Source of the DNA: Bradyrhizobium sp. CSA207
GTDB lineage: Bacteria; Pseudomonadota; Alphaproteobacteria; Rhizobiales; Xanthobacteraceae
Assembly (NCBI RefSeq): GCF_029051685.1
Contig: NZ_JAACFT010000020.1
Location: 62,001-126,000 of the forward strand
DNA: 64,000 nt
Direction of reading: 5' to 3'
Below are positions 1 through 8,235 of the stretch, piece after piece; position 1 is the first letter of the stretch, and each line of letters opens with the position of its first letter. The notes beneath the pieces are model-generated. The model was not told where the DNA came from. It worked only from the letters and a program-made list of their open reading frames with translations, and made no database searches. A program made the position numbers and the translations under genes.

Positions 1-1071
1 TTGCCCGTCCACGATCCGGTGCTCGATACCGGGAAGGAAGGGGCCCACCGACTCGTCGGAAACAGGATGATCTGATCGGACACCCGAGAGGCCCGGCGAA
101 CATTCGGTGATGCCATAGTTGTTCAAGAGCGGGATGCCGAACTCGTCCTCGATCCGCTTCTTGAGATCGAGGTCGAGCGGAGCGCCGGCGACGGACATGA
201 GCCGCAACTTGCCTCGCTCGAGCCGCCGGATGCCCTTGACAGCCTTGTGTTCGAGCAGACGCTGATACGTGGCCGGCACACCGAACAGGCTGGTAATTCC
301 CTCCTCGGCGATGGCATGAGCGAGCGCAGCGGGATCGGCCTTGGCGATGACGTGCAGGGTGCTGCCGTGCATCAGCGTTGAAATCAGCAGAATGGAATAC
401 CCGACGATGTGGGACATCGGCAGCACGCCGTAGATGCGGTCGGCCGGACGATTTTTGCGAAGCAGTCCCGAAACTCTCCCGGCAACGAGGAGGTTGCGGT
501 GGCTCAACATGACCCCTTTCGGAGCGCCGGTGGTGCCCGAAGTGTAGAGAAGGCCCGCGACCTGGCGGGCGCCATCCCTCTCGACGGGTTCGGCTTGCGC
601 GTCCTCGTTGAGAGGACCGACGCCGATTCCACCAAACGGCCCGACAGCGCCGATTTTTGCCCCGACGCGTTTGGCGTGATCGGCCGCTTCCTTCGAGAGG
701 GCCGAATTGAATAGCGCGCGCCTGGCGCCGCTGTGCGTCCCGATCAAGTCGATCTCTCTGGCCGACAGGCGAGGATTCACCGCGATGCCCCACGCATCGA
801 GCTTGCTCGCCGCGAACAGCATTGCCCCCAGAGCCACGCTGTTCTCGCTCGCGATCATCACGCGATCGCCAGGCCTGATCCCCAAATCGGAAAGATCCTT
901 CGCCGCGGCGTCGACGGCCTCCGAAAACTGCCGGTAACTCCACGAACGCCCGCCTTCCACGAAGGCCGGATGATCCGGGATGTCCCGCACGAAGGGCGCA
1001 TACACCTCGTGTACTCTGGAAGGCAGGCCGTCCAGCAATTCGGCCGCGGTGAACTCGTCCACGCTACTCAT
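1..1071 (-). CDS. Acyl-CoA synthetase (AMP-dependent ligase), 3' end beyond window
   Basis: Activates a carboxylic acid to its CoA thioester through an acyl-AMP intermediate. The reading frame is open from the ATG at 1071 to the window edge (357 codons), so the C-terminal lid domain is missing only because the window ends. The AMP-binding P-loop motif is visible (YTSGTTGAPKGVMLSH, about residue 180) and further on NNYGITE, the adenylate-binding A5 motif. The N-terminus (MSSVDEFTAAELLDGL) is close in length to medium/long-chain ligases. The preferred acid cannot be read from sequence; the neighbouring ene-reductases and thiolase fit a degradation pathway running through CoA thioesters. Two perfect palindromes lie about 100 bp upstream of the start. 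Confidence 0.9.
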   Translation of the reverse strand, partial: MSSVDEFTAAELLDGLPSRVHEVYAPFVRDIPDHPAFVEGGRSWSYRQFSEAVDAAAKDLSDLGIRPGDRVMIASENSVALGAMLFAASKLDAWGIAVNPRLSAREIDLIGTHSGARRALFNSALSKEAADHAKRVGAKIGAVGPFGGIGVGPLNEDAQAEPVERDGARQVAGLLYTSGTTGAPKGVMLSHRNLLVAGRVSGLLRKNRPADRIYGVLPMSHIVGYSILLISTLMHGSTLHVIAKADPAALAHAIAEEGITSLFGVPATYQRLLEHKAVKGIRRLERGKLRLMSVAGAPLDLDLKKRIEDEFGIPLLNNYGITECSPGLSGVRSDHPVSDESVGPFLPGIEHRIVDGQ

Positions 1072-1423
1072 GCCATTCCTCCCTGGTGCCTCCTTTTCGG
1101 AAGCGCGGCGCGGCCGCCTTCAAACGGGCAGGTCCGTCCTTTCAGTCCATCAGCAGATCGAGTAAATCGTTCTAAAATAGAACTGTCAAGTTTTGACCGT
1201 TGCCTTCGCTGTCACAGGAGACGATGAGCACCGTCACTTTCCTTCAATTCCTATTTGGAATTCTATGGATGTAGGACGTTGGAGAAATCAGTCAGATAAG
1301 GCGTGAGGAACCGCAGTGCCCGTTGACGTGCACAGTCCCGGTCCGGCGCTCGCTGAGGTTTGCTGATCCTGCCTGACGGTCCGGACCGCCGCATTCGGGC
1401 AGTTGCGCGACCTTTCATTGGAT
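1072..1423. other. Intergenic region between acyl-CoA ligase and ene-reductase
   Basis: About 350 bp without a supportable gene. It holds the leader of the leftward ligase, including the double palindrome at 1169-1197, and the 3' flank of the leftward ene-reductase gene. Short open frames here lack a ribosome-binding site and any recognisable motif. No clear terminator was seen. Confidence 0.5.
1169..1197. promoter_or_regulatory. Double palindrome upstream of the acyl-CoA ligase
   Basis: Two adjacent inverted repeats: GTTCTA-AAA-TAGAAC (1169-1183, 6-bp arms) and GTCAA-GTT-TTGAC (1185-1197, 5-bp arms). They lie about 100 bp before the ligase ATG, where a TetR/MarR/HxlR-type dimer would bind. 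Which regulator uses them is not known; the arms differ from the ATGA...TCAT repeats further right. Confidence 0.45.
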
Positions 1424-2533
1424 TCACTCCACCGCTTCGGCCGATTGCAGTAGTGGATAGTCGGTGTAACCGGCCGCGCCGCCACCTGCGAACGTCGCGC
1501 GATTGTAGGCATTGAGCGCTGCGCCGAGTTGCAGACGGCGCGGCAAATCCGGGTTGGCGATGAAGTGCCTGCCGAAAGCGACGGCGTCGCCCTGGCCAGC
1601 GCGGATCGCAGCGTCGGCCGACGGACCGATGAAGCCGCCCGCGAGAATCAATGTTCCGGGCCAGAACCGACGCAAATCATGGATCGCGAGCGGCGCGCCG
1701 GCTTCACCGGCATCGGTGTCGCGGGCTTCGATCATGTGAACGTACGCGAGATCGAGAGGAGCCAGCCGGCTCAGGACATGGCTGTAGAGTCCGATTGGGT
1801 CCGCGTCGCCGACGTCGTTAAATGTACCGAAAGGCGACAACCGCACGCCGACGCGATCAGCGCCCCAGACCTCGACCAGCGCGGTCATCACGTCCATCAG
1901 CAGACGGGACCGATTTTCGACCGAACCGCCATAAGCGTCCGTGCGGCGATTGGCCTTGCTGTGAAGAAACTGCTCGATCAGGTAGCCGTTTGCGCCGTGG
2001 AGCTCGACGCCGTCAAATCCTGCGGCCAGCGCGTTGCGCGCGCCTTCGCGGTAAGCCTCGATGATTCCCGGAATCTCCCCGATCTCAAGTGCGCGGGGGG
2101 TCTCGAATGGCACCATCTGGAACGACGGCGTGAACGACTTGCCGGCAGGTGCAATCGCCGATGGAGCCACCGGCAGCGCGCCGTCCGGCTGGAAGCTGGT
2201 ATGGGACACGCGTCCAACGTGCCAAAGTTGCATGAAAATGACGCCGCCCTTGGCGTGCACTGCATTCGTGATCTTCTTCCATCCTGCGATCTGTTCCGCC
2301 GAATGAATGCCGGGCGTCGCCGGATAGCCTTGCCCGGAAGGCGTGACCTGCGAGGCCTCGGTAACGATCAGACCGCCAGCCGACGCGCGCTGTGAATAAT
2401 ACTCAGCTCCGAGATCCGTGGGCACATTGCCGGGGACCGCCGCGCGCATGCGCGTGAGGGGCGCCATCACCACACGATGCGAGAGCGTGTAGCGGCCAAG
2501 CTTGAGAGGGGCGAAGAGGTGCGCTGAACTCAT
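1424..2533 (-). CDS. Old Yellow Enzyme family ene-reductase (NemA-like)
   Basis: FMN-dependent NAD(P)H:flavin oxidoreductase that reduces activated C=C bonds such as enones, maleimides and nitro-esters. The 369-residue length is that of the NemA/OYE class. The N-terminus (FAPLKLGRYTLSHRVVMAPL) is the FMN-barrel start with the TRMRA strand. HGANGYLIEQFL carries the His/Asn pair that binds the substrate oxygen, followed by R-TDAYGGSVENR, the family signature. The start at 2533 is the only ATG fitting the family. It shares its strand with the downstream ligase and the upstream acrylyl-CoA-reductase-like gene, so all three may be co-regulated. The true substrate is unknown; the NemA identity is by family only. 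Confidence 0.9.
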   Translation of the reverse strand: MSSAHLFAPLKLGRYTLSHRVVMAPLTRMRAAVPGNVPTDLGAEYYSQRASAGGLIVTEASQVTPSGQGYPATPGIHSAEQIAGWKKITNAVHAKGGVIFMQLWHVGRVSHTSFQPDGALPVAPSAIAPAGKSFTPSFQMVPFETPRALEIGEIPGIIEAYREGARNALAAGFDGVELHGANGYLIEQFLHSKANRRTDAYGGSVENRSRLLMDVMTALVEVWGADRVGVRLSPFGTFNDVGDADPIGLYSHVLSRLAPLDLAYVHMIEARDTDAGEAGAPLAIHDLRRFWPGTLILAGGFIGPSADAAIRAGQGDAVAFGRHFIANPDLPRRLQLGAALNAYNRATFAGGGAAGYTDYPLLQSAEAVE

Positions 2534-2654
2534 GGGAAATCCTTTGGGTGCGGACGGCTAGCCTGCGATCGGCAGGCAACTCTCGTAACGTTCTGGTTGG
2601 GCTTGAAACTGGTTGGACAACGCGCGCCGTGCCGCGCAATCGTCACGGCGGAAA

Positions 2655-3641
2655 TCACGCGTTAACATCGACGACCGTGCGGCCCTGCACTTTTCCCGCG
2701 AACATTCGTCGCACGACATCGGGGACCTCCGTGAGGCCGACGACCTGTGTGGTCCGCGCCAATTTTCCCAGATCGAGATCGCGTGCCAGCCGCGACCAGG
2801 CCTCGATCCGCACCTCCTGCGGGGCATTGACCGAGTCGATCCCGGCAAGAGTGACATTGCGCAAGATGAAAGGCAGGACCGTTCCGGGAAGATCCACGCC
2901 TTGAGCAAGGCCGCAGGCTGTGACCACGCCGCGATACTGCGTCTGAGCCAGTACATTCACCAGGGTATGGCTGCCGACGGAATCGACTGCGCCAGCCCAA
3001 CGCTCGCGCGAGATCGGGGCGCCCGGCTCCGAAAGCGTCCGCCGATCGATGATTTCAGCGGCGCCGAGATCCCGCAGATAAGCGGCTTCTTCGAGACGTC
3101 CCGTCGACGCAACGACGCGATAGCCGAGGTCGGACAGTATTGCGACGGCGATCGAACCGACGCCGCCATTGGCGCCGGTAACCAGAACGTCGCCGCGCTG
3201 CGGTGTGAGGCCGCCATGTTCGAGTGCCAACACAGACAGCATAGCTGTATAACCCGCCGTGCCGATCGCCATTGCATCTTTTGTTGAAAATGGCGCCGGG
3301 ATCTTCACGAGCCACTCGCCCTTCAACCGCGCCCTCTGGGCGTACCCGCCGTGATGGGTCTGGCTTAGCGCCCAGCCGTTGGCGACGACGCGGTCTCCGA
3401 CCGCAATGCCCGGATAGGATGATGCCTCGATCGTCCCAGCCAAATCGATACCGGGGATCAGGGGAAACTGGCGAATGATCTCCCCGCGTCCGCTAATGGC
3501 GATAGCATCCTTGTAGTTCACGGTTGAATAATCGACCGCAACCGTAACGTCGCCGGGCATGAGATCTTGTTCGTTCATTTCGACCACGCTGGTCGAAATC
3601 TTCTCATCTGTCTTTGCTGCCAGCAGTGCCTTGAACGCCAT
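2655..3641 (-). CDS. acuI: Acrylyl-CoA reductase-like MDR oxidoreductase (AcuI/YhdH family)
   Basis: Zinc-independent medium-chain reductase, 328 residues. AcuI-type enzymes reduce toxic acrylyl-CoA to propionyl-CoA with NADPH; YhdH is the E. coli relative. Seen: SGRGEIIRQFPLIPGIDLAG near the N-terminus, the NADPH-binding VTGANGGVGS, and GAAEIIDR. No structural zinc Cys cluster is present. The ATG at 3641 is chosen over an upstream in-frame start because GAGGA lies just before it and MAFKALL matches family N-termini. It is divergent from the HxlR regulator at 3928, its likely controller, and lies 121 bp upstream of the ene-reductase on the same strand. The acrylyl-CoA substrate is known for the family and not proven here. 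Confidence 0.85.
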   Translation of the reverse strand: MAFKALLAAKTDEKISTSVVEMNEQDLMPGDVTVAVDYSTVNYKDAIAISGRGEIIRQFPLIPGIDLAGTIEASSYPGIAVGDRVVANGWALSQTHHGGYAQRARLKGEWLVKIPAPFSTKDAMAIGTAGYTAMLSVLALEHGGLTPQRGDVLVTGANGGVGSIAVAILSDLGYRVVASTGRLEEAAYLRDLGAAEIIDRRTLSEPGAPISRERWAGAVDSVGSHTLVNVLAQTQYRGVVTACGLAQGVDLPGTVLPFILRNVTLAGIDSVNAPQEVRIEAWSRLARDLDLGKLARTTQVVGLTEVPDVVRRMFAGKVQGRTVVDVNA

Positions 3642-3829
3642 CGCAATATCCTCGGGTCCGTGTTCGCTGTCGACGGACCTAGGCGCGCGCCTCCCAGAGC
3701 TCAAGAAGGCACAATTAACGCGGGTACTATCATTTATGAACGTATCGCCCCTCGTCCAGGCACCGCCTTACATTGCGACGTGATGCCCCGAAGCGCGAGC
3801 AGCGAGTCCTGGCATATTGAATGCAGGAC

Positions 3830-3864
3830 GTACATATTGTAGTACGGTCATCATGTGATATGAC
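3830..3864. promoter_or_regulatory. Candidate HxlR operator region
   Basis: Between the divergent acuI-like gene and hxlR-type regulator. TACA-TAT-TGTA (3831-3841), framed by GTAC on each side (3830-3845), is followed by GTCAT-N8-ATGAC (3847-3864). Further right, in front of the SDR gene at 4556, lies the palindrome GAGTACTC (4530-4537), also rich in GTACT. The placement suits an autoregulatory, divergent HxlR target. Inference only. Confidence 0.4.
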
Positions 3865-3927
3865 TACTCTGATCTGAGAGCCTGTTCTGCAATGGCGACG
3901 AACGCGTCAGGTTTAGGGAGGTATCCG

Positions 3928-4320
3928 GTGCGCCCCAGAAGGTTTGACGCCAAAAGCGGATGTGCCGTGGGAGTGACGCTGTCCGTGATCGGTGGGCTCT
4001 GGAAGCCGCTGATCCTGTTTCATCTCTTTGCCGGCAAGAAGCGGTTCATGGAGCTGTCCCGAGCGATCCCTAACGCCACGCAGAGAATGTTGACCCTTCA
4101 GCTGCGTGAACTGGAGGCCGATGGTGTCATCGTGCGCCATGCGTATCCGCAGATTCCGCCGAGGGTGGAATATGAAATCTCTCCCTTCGGCCAGAGCCTT
4201 AGTCCCATACTCCTTTCGCTTCGGAGGTGGGGCCAACACTACGAAGATTCAATCGAAGGCACTGCTTTGCAGCAGCCAGCACTTGACGCGCAGCGGTCAA
4301 ACGCTTGCTCGCACACATGA
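3928..4320 (+). CDS. HxlR-family winged-helix regulator with N-terminal Cys
   Basis: DNA-binding repressor/activator of the DUF24 MarR-like class (HxlR, YodB, CatR, HypR). The 130-residue product starts at a GTG preceded by GGGAGG at 6-bp spacing; an upstream in-frame ATG at 3892 has no ribosome-binding site. The core reads CAVGVTLSVIGGLWKPLIL, then RFMELSRAIPNATQRMLTLQ (recognition helix) and the wing RVEYEISPFG, all diagnostic. Cys12 sits where YodB and HypR carry their quinone/diamide-sensing Cys. It faces the acuI-like gene and precedes an SDR gene, which suggests control of both in response to electrophiles (inference). Confidence 0.88.
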   Translation: MRPRRFDAKSGCAVGVTLSVIGGLWKPLILFHLFAGKKRFMELSRAIPNATQRMLTLQLRELEADGVIVRHAYPQIPPRVEYEISPFGQSLSPILLSLRRWGQHYEDSIEGTALQQPALDAQRSNACSHT

Positions 4321-4555
4321 AAGCGTAGCGAAGGCCGCAGCATTCAGTTCGCCTCCCTCCCGTGCGCCTCGGCTGCACGGCCGATGTACTTGGCTGAAAA
4401 TCAGTAAATTTCCGACCTAAATGACGTCGTGTGAATGCGTCATGATCTCCAAGGCGATCCTGCGCGTGTCGGCCGTTTCGAGAAAATAAGACTACACCTT
4501 GCGCGCGGACCAGATGACTCCATATACTTGAGTACTCATCAAATGGAGCGAATTC

Positions 4556-5359
4556 ATGTCTGACAATTCATCGAGCAAACCCGTCGCAGTCGTCACGGGA
4601 GCTTCGGCTGGGATCGGCGCCGTATACGCGCGGCGTCTGGCCGCCCGAGGCTTCGATCTCATGCTCGTCGCACGCAGAGCCGACCGCCTGGCCACGCTTT
4701 CCAAGGAAGTTCAGGAAAAACACGGCACGAAGGTCGCAATCGTCGCGGCGGATCTCACCGATGCCGCCGACCTCGGTCGCGTCGAGCAGCACCTGGCGGC
4801 GGAAAAGCGGATCACCATGCTTGTCAACAATGCCGGCAGCGCCAAGCTGGCGCCGATGTCTGCCACCTCGACCGACGAGGCAGCGTCGATGATCGCTTTG
4901 AACATCACCGCCCTGACGCGGCTTACGCAGGCAGTCCTTCCGAATTTCCTGGAGAGGAACTCCGGCTCGATCATTAATGTGGCTTCGGTACTTTCACTGC
5001 ATTCGCTGCCGATCAGCAGCGTCTACAGCGGCACCAAGGGCTATGTTCTCAATTTCAGCCGCGGCCTCCAGGCGGAATTGGCAAATACCGGAGTCACGGT
5101 CCAGCTGGTGCTTCCCGCCACAACCTCGACCGAGCTTTGGGACATCGCCGGCGTTCCGCTGTCGCAGTTGAACCAGTCCTCGATTATGACGGCGGAGAAC
5201 ATGGTCGACGCGTCGCTCGCTGGGTATGATCGGGGCGAAGCCATCACGCTTCCCTCTGTCGACGACGCGCGCCTGTGGGAGGCCTATGACGCCGCTCGCG
5301 GCGGCCTTGTCGCGGCCTCGCAGACGGGACGACCCGCATCGCGTTACGGCGTGAACTGA
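4556..5359 (+). CDS. Classical short-chain dehydrogenase/reductase (SDR)
   Basis: NAD(P)(H)-dependent oxidoreductase of 267 residues with the full classical SDR set: TGASAGIG at about residue 14 (cofactor loop), NNAG (about residue 95), catalytic Ser in NVASVLSLHS and YSGTKGYVLNFSR carrying the catalytic Tyr-x3-Lys. ARRADRL after the second beta strand suggests NADP(H) preference. The start ATG follows GGAG at good spacing. The short palindrome GAGTACTC lies 19-26 bp upstream, suggesting control by the neighbouring HxlR regulator. The substrate is not predictable; the setting favours a carbonyl compound produced by or toxic in the pathway of this arm. Confidence 0.9.
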   Translation: MSDNSSSKPVAVVTGASAGIGAVYARRLAARGFDLMLVARRADRLATLSKEVQEKHGTKVAIVAADLTDAADLGRVEQHLAAEKRITMLVNNAGSAKLAPMSATSTDEAASMIALNITALTRLTQAVLPNFLERNSGSIINVASVLSLHSLPISSVYSGTKGYVLNFSRGLQAELANTGVTVQLVLPATTSTELWDIAGVPLSQLNQSSIMTAENMVDASLAGYDRGEAITLPSVDDARLWEAYDAARGGLVAASQTGRPASRYGVN

Positions 5360-5495
5360 CGGGCCCACGCCGGCCCTCACCGGCATCAATCGCATCGCCG
5401 TTCCGGTGCTGAATGCAGCCCGGAACGGTCCTCCGGGAAGCGGGGTCGAGGAGCCGGATCTTGCCGCGACCGCGGTAAAAGGGCATTTAGGTGTC

Positions 5496-6059
5496 ATGGG
5501 CACGACAACCAGGAAATCGTCCGGGAGGCTGGACGTCAGCGAGGCATTGACGGGCCTACAGCAGGTCGCCTGCACGAACACGGCGTTGCGGCGCGCCTCG
5601 CGCCGCCTCGGTCAACTTTACGACGAAGCATTGGCTCCGACCGGACTGCGCGGAACACAGGTCAGCCTGCTGACGCAGATCGATGCAATGACTTTGCCGA
5701 CGAATCGAGGCAATGCTGCCGGGCCGACGCTTCAGGAGCTGGCATCCCAGCTGTCTCTGCGCGTCTCCGGCATCACGCACGCTCTGACGCCGTTGGTCCG
5801 CGACGGGCTGGTCGAGCTGATGCAGGACGCGCTCGACGCGCGCGTGAAGCACGCGCTGCTGACGTCCAAAGGCAGAACGCGCCTGGGAAAGGCGATAGAG
5901 CATTGGGCGATTGCCAACCGTCACGTCGAAAAGATCATGGGAAGCGCGAAAACGGCGAAGCTCCGTGAACTAGCGGATCAGATATCCACAGAGAGATTCG
6001 ATCTGTCCGCCGAGCTTGGGATTCCCTCGCGCAAGCGTAAGACGAAAGCGGCAGTCTGA
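5496..6059 (+). CDS. MarR-family transcriptional regulator
   Basis: Winged-helix dimeric regulator, 187 residues if started at MGTTTRK. An open frame upstream to 5406 lacks family resemblance, so the inner ATG is preferred although its ribosome-binding site is weak. Visible: helix 1 CTNTALRRASRRLGQLYDEA, helix-turn-helix PTLQELASQLSLRVSGITHA, and wing DALDARVKHALLTSKGR. The single Cys in helix 1 is near the position of the peroxide-sensing Cys of OhrR, so a thiol switch is possible but not shown. It lies 136 bp downstream of the SDR on the same strand and convergent with the Tyr-less SDR at 6153. The basic C-terminus (SRKRKTKAAV) is a short extension. Confidence 0.85.
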   Translation: MGTTTRKSSGRLDVSEALTGLQQVACTNTALRRASRRLGQLYDEALAPTGLRGTQVSLLTQIDAMTLPTNRGNAAGPTLQELASQLSLRVSGITHALTPLVRDGLVELMQDALDARVKHALLTSKGRTRLGKAIEHWAIANRHVEKIMGSAKTAKLRELADQISTERFDLSAELGIPSRKRKTKAAV

Positions 6060-6152
6060 GCGGGCCTGCTTTGGTTCATGACAATAGCTCGATGGACGTC
6101 GGGCGAGCATCTCAAACATTGCTCAGACGTAGTTGCGCTCCAACGCTGCTAA

Positions 6153-6932
6153 CTACCATTTCTCGACCCACGGCCGGAGCACGACTTCGAACGCCCAGGT
6201 CGACCTATGCTGCCGATGAAGCTGCAGATAGATTTTCGCGATATGGTCGGGGTCTGCCATATTGTCGTCGACAGTTGTCCCCGCCAGCCGGTGCGCGCGA
6301 GTGCCGTCTTCCTGGGTCCAGCCAATCGCGGCGTCGATCGGCACATTCGCTATGTGGATCCCCTGCGGCATGAGTTCTCTCGCCATGCTTTGCGCAAGTC
6401 CCGACTTGGCGTGACATGCCATTGCAAAGGCGCCACTTGATGGGAAGCCTTTGAGCGCCGCGCTGGCGTTCGTGAAGATGATCGTTCCTCTCGCGCCGTT
6501 GGCGTCGGGTTCGTTTGCGAGCATGAGCCGAGCTGCCTGTTGACCGACCAGAAACGCGCTGAACGCCGAGTTTCGAACAGTTTCGAGCACCATGACCGGG
6601 TCGGCTTCGATCACGTTCTTGCGGAAGATCCCGGGGACCCGGCCATCGATGTTATGCACGACGAGCCTCGGGTTCCCGACGTCTTGAACGATATTCTCGA
6701 AAAGCCGTGCCACGGCTGTTGGTTCGCTTGCATCGCAGGCATATCGACGCACGCCATGCGTCTTCTCGAGAATCTCAAGGACCCCTTTGTCAGGATTTCT
6801 GGCCGCGACGCAGACATGCATGCCGTTTTCCGCGAATAGCCTGGCGCAACTCGAGCTGATACCCGGACCGCCGCCGACAATGAGTGCAACGTCCTTTACA
6901 GAAGTTTGGGTGTCGCGGCTGGATTGAGTCAT
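6153..6932 (-). CDS. SDR protein lacking the catalytic Tyr (SDR_c10-like)
   Basis: A 259-residue Rossmann protein of the short-chain dehydrogenase fold with a degenerate active site. The glycine loop is atypical (IVGGGPGISSSCARL), NNAG is replaced by VHNIDG, and where YxxxK is expected it reads ACHAK, so Lys is kept and Tyr is Ala. The C-terminus WAFEVVLRPWVEKW matches that of the second such protein at 11254-11958 (ELRPFRENW), marking them as paralogues. Conserved-domain subgroup SDR_c10 is described as losing this Tyr. The ATG at 6932 has GAGGAA before it. Last gene of the leftward hydrolase operon. It may be a non-redox or binding protein; no reaction is assigned. Confidence 0.82.
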   Translation of the reverse strand: MTQSSRDTQTSVKDVALIVGGGPGISSSCARLFAENGMHVCVAARNPDKGVLEILEKTHGVRRYACDASEPTAVARLFENIVQDVGNPRLVVHNIDGRVPGIFRKNVIEADPVMVLETVRNSAFSAFLVGQQAARLMLANEPDANGARGTIIFTNASAALKGFPSSGAFAMACHAKSGLAQSMARELMPQGIHIANVPIDAAIGWTQEDGTRAHRLAGTTVDDNMADPDHIAKIYLQLHRQHRSTWAFEVVLRPWVEKW

Positions 6933-6998
6933 GCTGCTTCCTCGGATGCGTTTGGTGCCTGGCGAGCTTTCCGATATCAACTCTGTAGATCTATCTCT

Positions 6999-7211
6999 TC
7001 AGTGGTTCATTGCTGGTATGGTTGCTCTTCCCGTGGGTTTCCCCAATTGTGACCGAAGTGCCCTCACCTCGGCCTCGAGATGGATCAAAACGCGTGCCCC
7101 AAGTGCAAGCCGATAGTCACCATAAGGATCATCAAGGGTACAAAGAAGATCGAGGAAGGCTCGCGACTTCTCGGTCAGTCGGGACGCTAATGTTCGGATT
7201 GCGGTGCACAT
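6999..7211 (-). CDS. Small conserved-looking hypothetical protein (70 aa)
   Basis: Not recognised. The ATG at 7211 is preceded by a very strong ribosome-binding site (CAGGAGGAAATATCC), better than those of its neighbours, which is the main argument for it being real. The product is hydrophilic and probably all-helical, with a conserved-looking LDDPYGDYRLALGARVLIH core. It has no signal peptide or membrane segment. It lies between the alpha/beta hydrolase (72 bp upstream) and the Tyr-less SDR (66 bp downstream) on the same strand, so it is probably the middle gene of that operon. It could be a small partner of the SDR. Confidence 0.55.
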   Translation of the reverse strand: MCTAIRTLASRLTEKSRAFLDLLCTLDDPYGDYRLALGARVLIHLEAEVRALRSQLGKPTGRATIPAMNH

Positions 7212-7283
7212 GGATATTTCCTCCTGACGTGCCCTGGAGCGCCCGCAGATGGTGGCGCCCTCCGGTAGGAAGGCGCGGCGCGT

Positions 7284-8129
7284 TTACTCGGCCAGGAACT
7301 GGATGGCGTGTTTCAGAAATCTGTCGGGATACTGGAACTGCGCCCCGTGACCGGCATCGGGGTAGACGATTAACTGAGCATTCGGAATGTTCTGAACCAT
7401 GTGCCAGGAGTTGATCGTGGCGATCATGACATCATTGATACCGTTGATGACCAAAGTCGGCTGGGAGATTTCACTCAGATGGGCGAATGGCTTTTCCTGG
7501 TCGAGCGGTGCGACAAAGGCCGTGTTCGCGGCGATCTGAGCCTGCATTAATTCTGGCGAACTCGGCGGATCCTGATCCTTGCGCTGGTGACGGCGCTTCC
7601 AGAAGTCGCGGCCGGCCTGTTTGGCCGCTTCGGACGGACCGAAGAACAAGAACAAGAAGTCATCGACGGTTGGAACTGGTCGAGGCGCGGCCTCAAAGAT
7701 CTTCGGATTAGGATCGGGATTTCCACCGCGCGGCTGAGTGCCGAGCAGCATGAGCTTACGGACGAGATCGGGATGACGCCGTGTCAGATCCTGCGCCACC
7801 ATCCCCCCGAGCGAGAAGCCCGCGACGTCGACCCTGGAAAGACCGAGCGCGCGGATCACCTTTGCCGCGTCATCCGCCATGTCCTCGATGAGGGTGCGCG
7901 GCACGCCTGTTGACGATGCGCAGCCCCGGTAATCGTACAAGATCACCTCGCGGCCCGCTGCCAGTCCGTCGGTCATGAGGGGGTCCCAATGATCCATGCC
8001 ACCGCGAAAATGTTGAAGGAAGAAGAGTGGAGGCTGTCCCGACCCCGGATTGCCCCAGCGACGATAGGCGAAACGGTCACCCTCCACCTCGATGATGCGG
8101 GTCGGTGCGGTGAGATGCGTGTCTGCCAT
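7284..8129 (-). CDS. Alpha/beta hydrolase
   Basis: A 281-residue serine-type hydrolase of the haloperoxidase/esterase/C-C hydrolase superfamily. The oxyanion region is FFLQHFRGGMDHWD, the nucleophile elbow is GFSLGG (Ser near residue 107), and the catalytic His lies in PDAGHGAQFQYP near the C-terminus. No signal peptide, so it is cytoplasmic. It is paralogous to the hydrolase at 9284-10147: both share GFSLGG.VAQD and PDLVRKL. First gene of a leftward set with the small protein and Tyr-less SDR. A perfect 13-bp palindrome lies 29 bp upstream of its start. Ester, lactone or ring-cleavage substrates are all possible. Confidence 0.88.
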   Translation of the reverse strand: MADTHLTAPTRIIEVEGDRFAYRRWGNPGSGQPPLFFLQHFRGGMDHWDPLMTDGLAAGREVILYDYRGCASSTGVPRTLIEDMADDAAKVIRALGLSRVDVAGFSLGGMVAQDLTRRHPDLVRKLMLLGTQPRGGNPDPNPKIFEAAPRPVPTVDDFLFLFFGPSEAAKQAGRDFWKRRHQRKDQDPPSSPELMQAQIAANTAFVAPLDQEKPFAHLSEISQPTLVINGINDVMIATINSWHMVQNIPNAQLIVYPDAGHGAQFQYPDRFLKHAIQFLAE

Positions 8130-8157
8130 GATGTGCTCCTTGGGATGACGGCTGCAA

Positions 8158-8170
8158 GATGATTATCATC
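8158..8170. promoter_or_regulatory. Perfect palindrome GATGAT-T-ATCATC
   Basis: A 13-bp perfect inverted repeat 29 bp upstream of the hydrolase ATG at 8129. Its ATGA...TCAT core recurs at 10465-10505 in front of the first TetR gene and at 15071-15090 between the second TetR operon and the thiolase, so it is a likely TetR operator. Confidence 0.5.
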
Positions 8171-8235
8171 ATATTATCGAGAAGACTGTTGGAGCGGCGA
8201 TGTCGCAGCGCGGCACCGCAAATCCGGTGAGGCTG

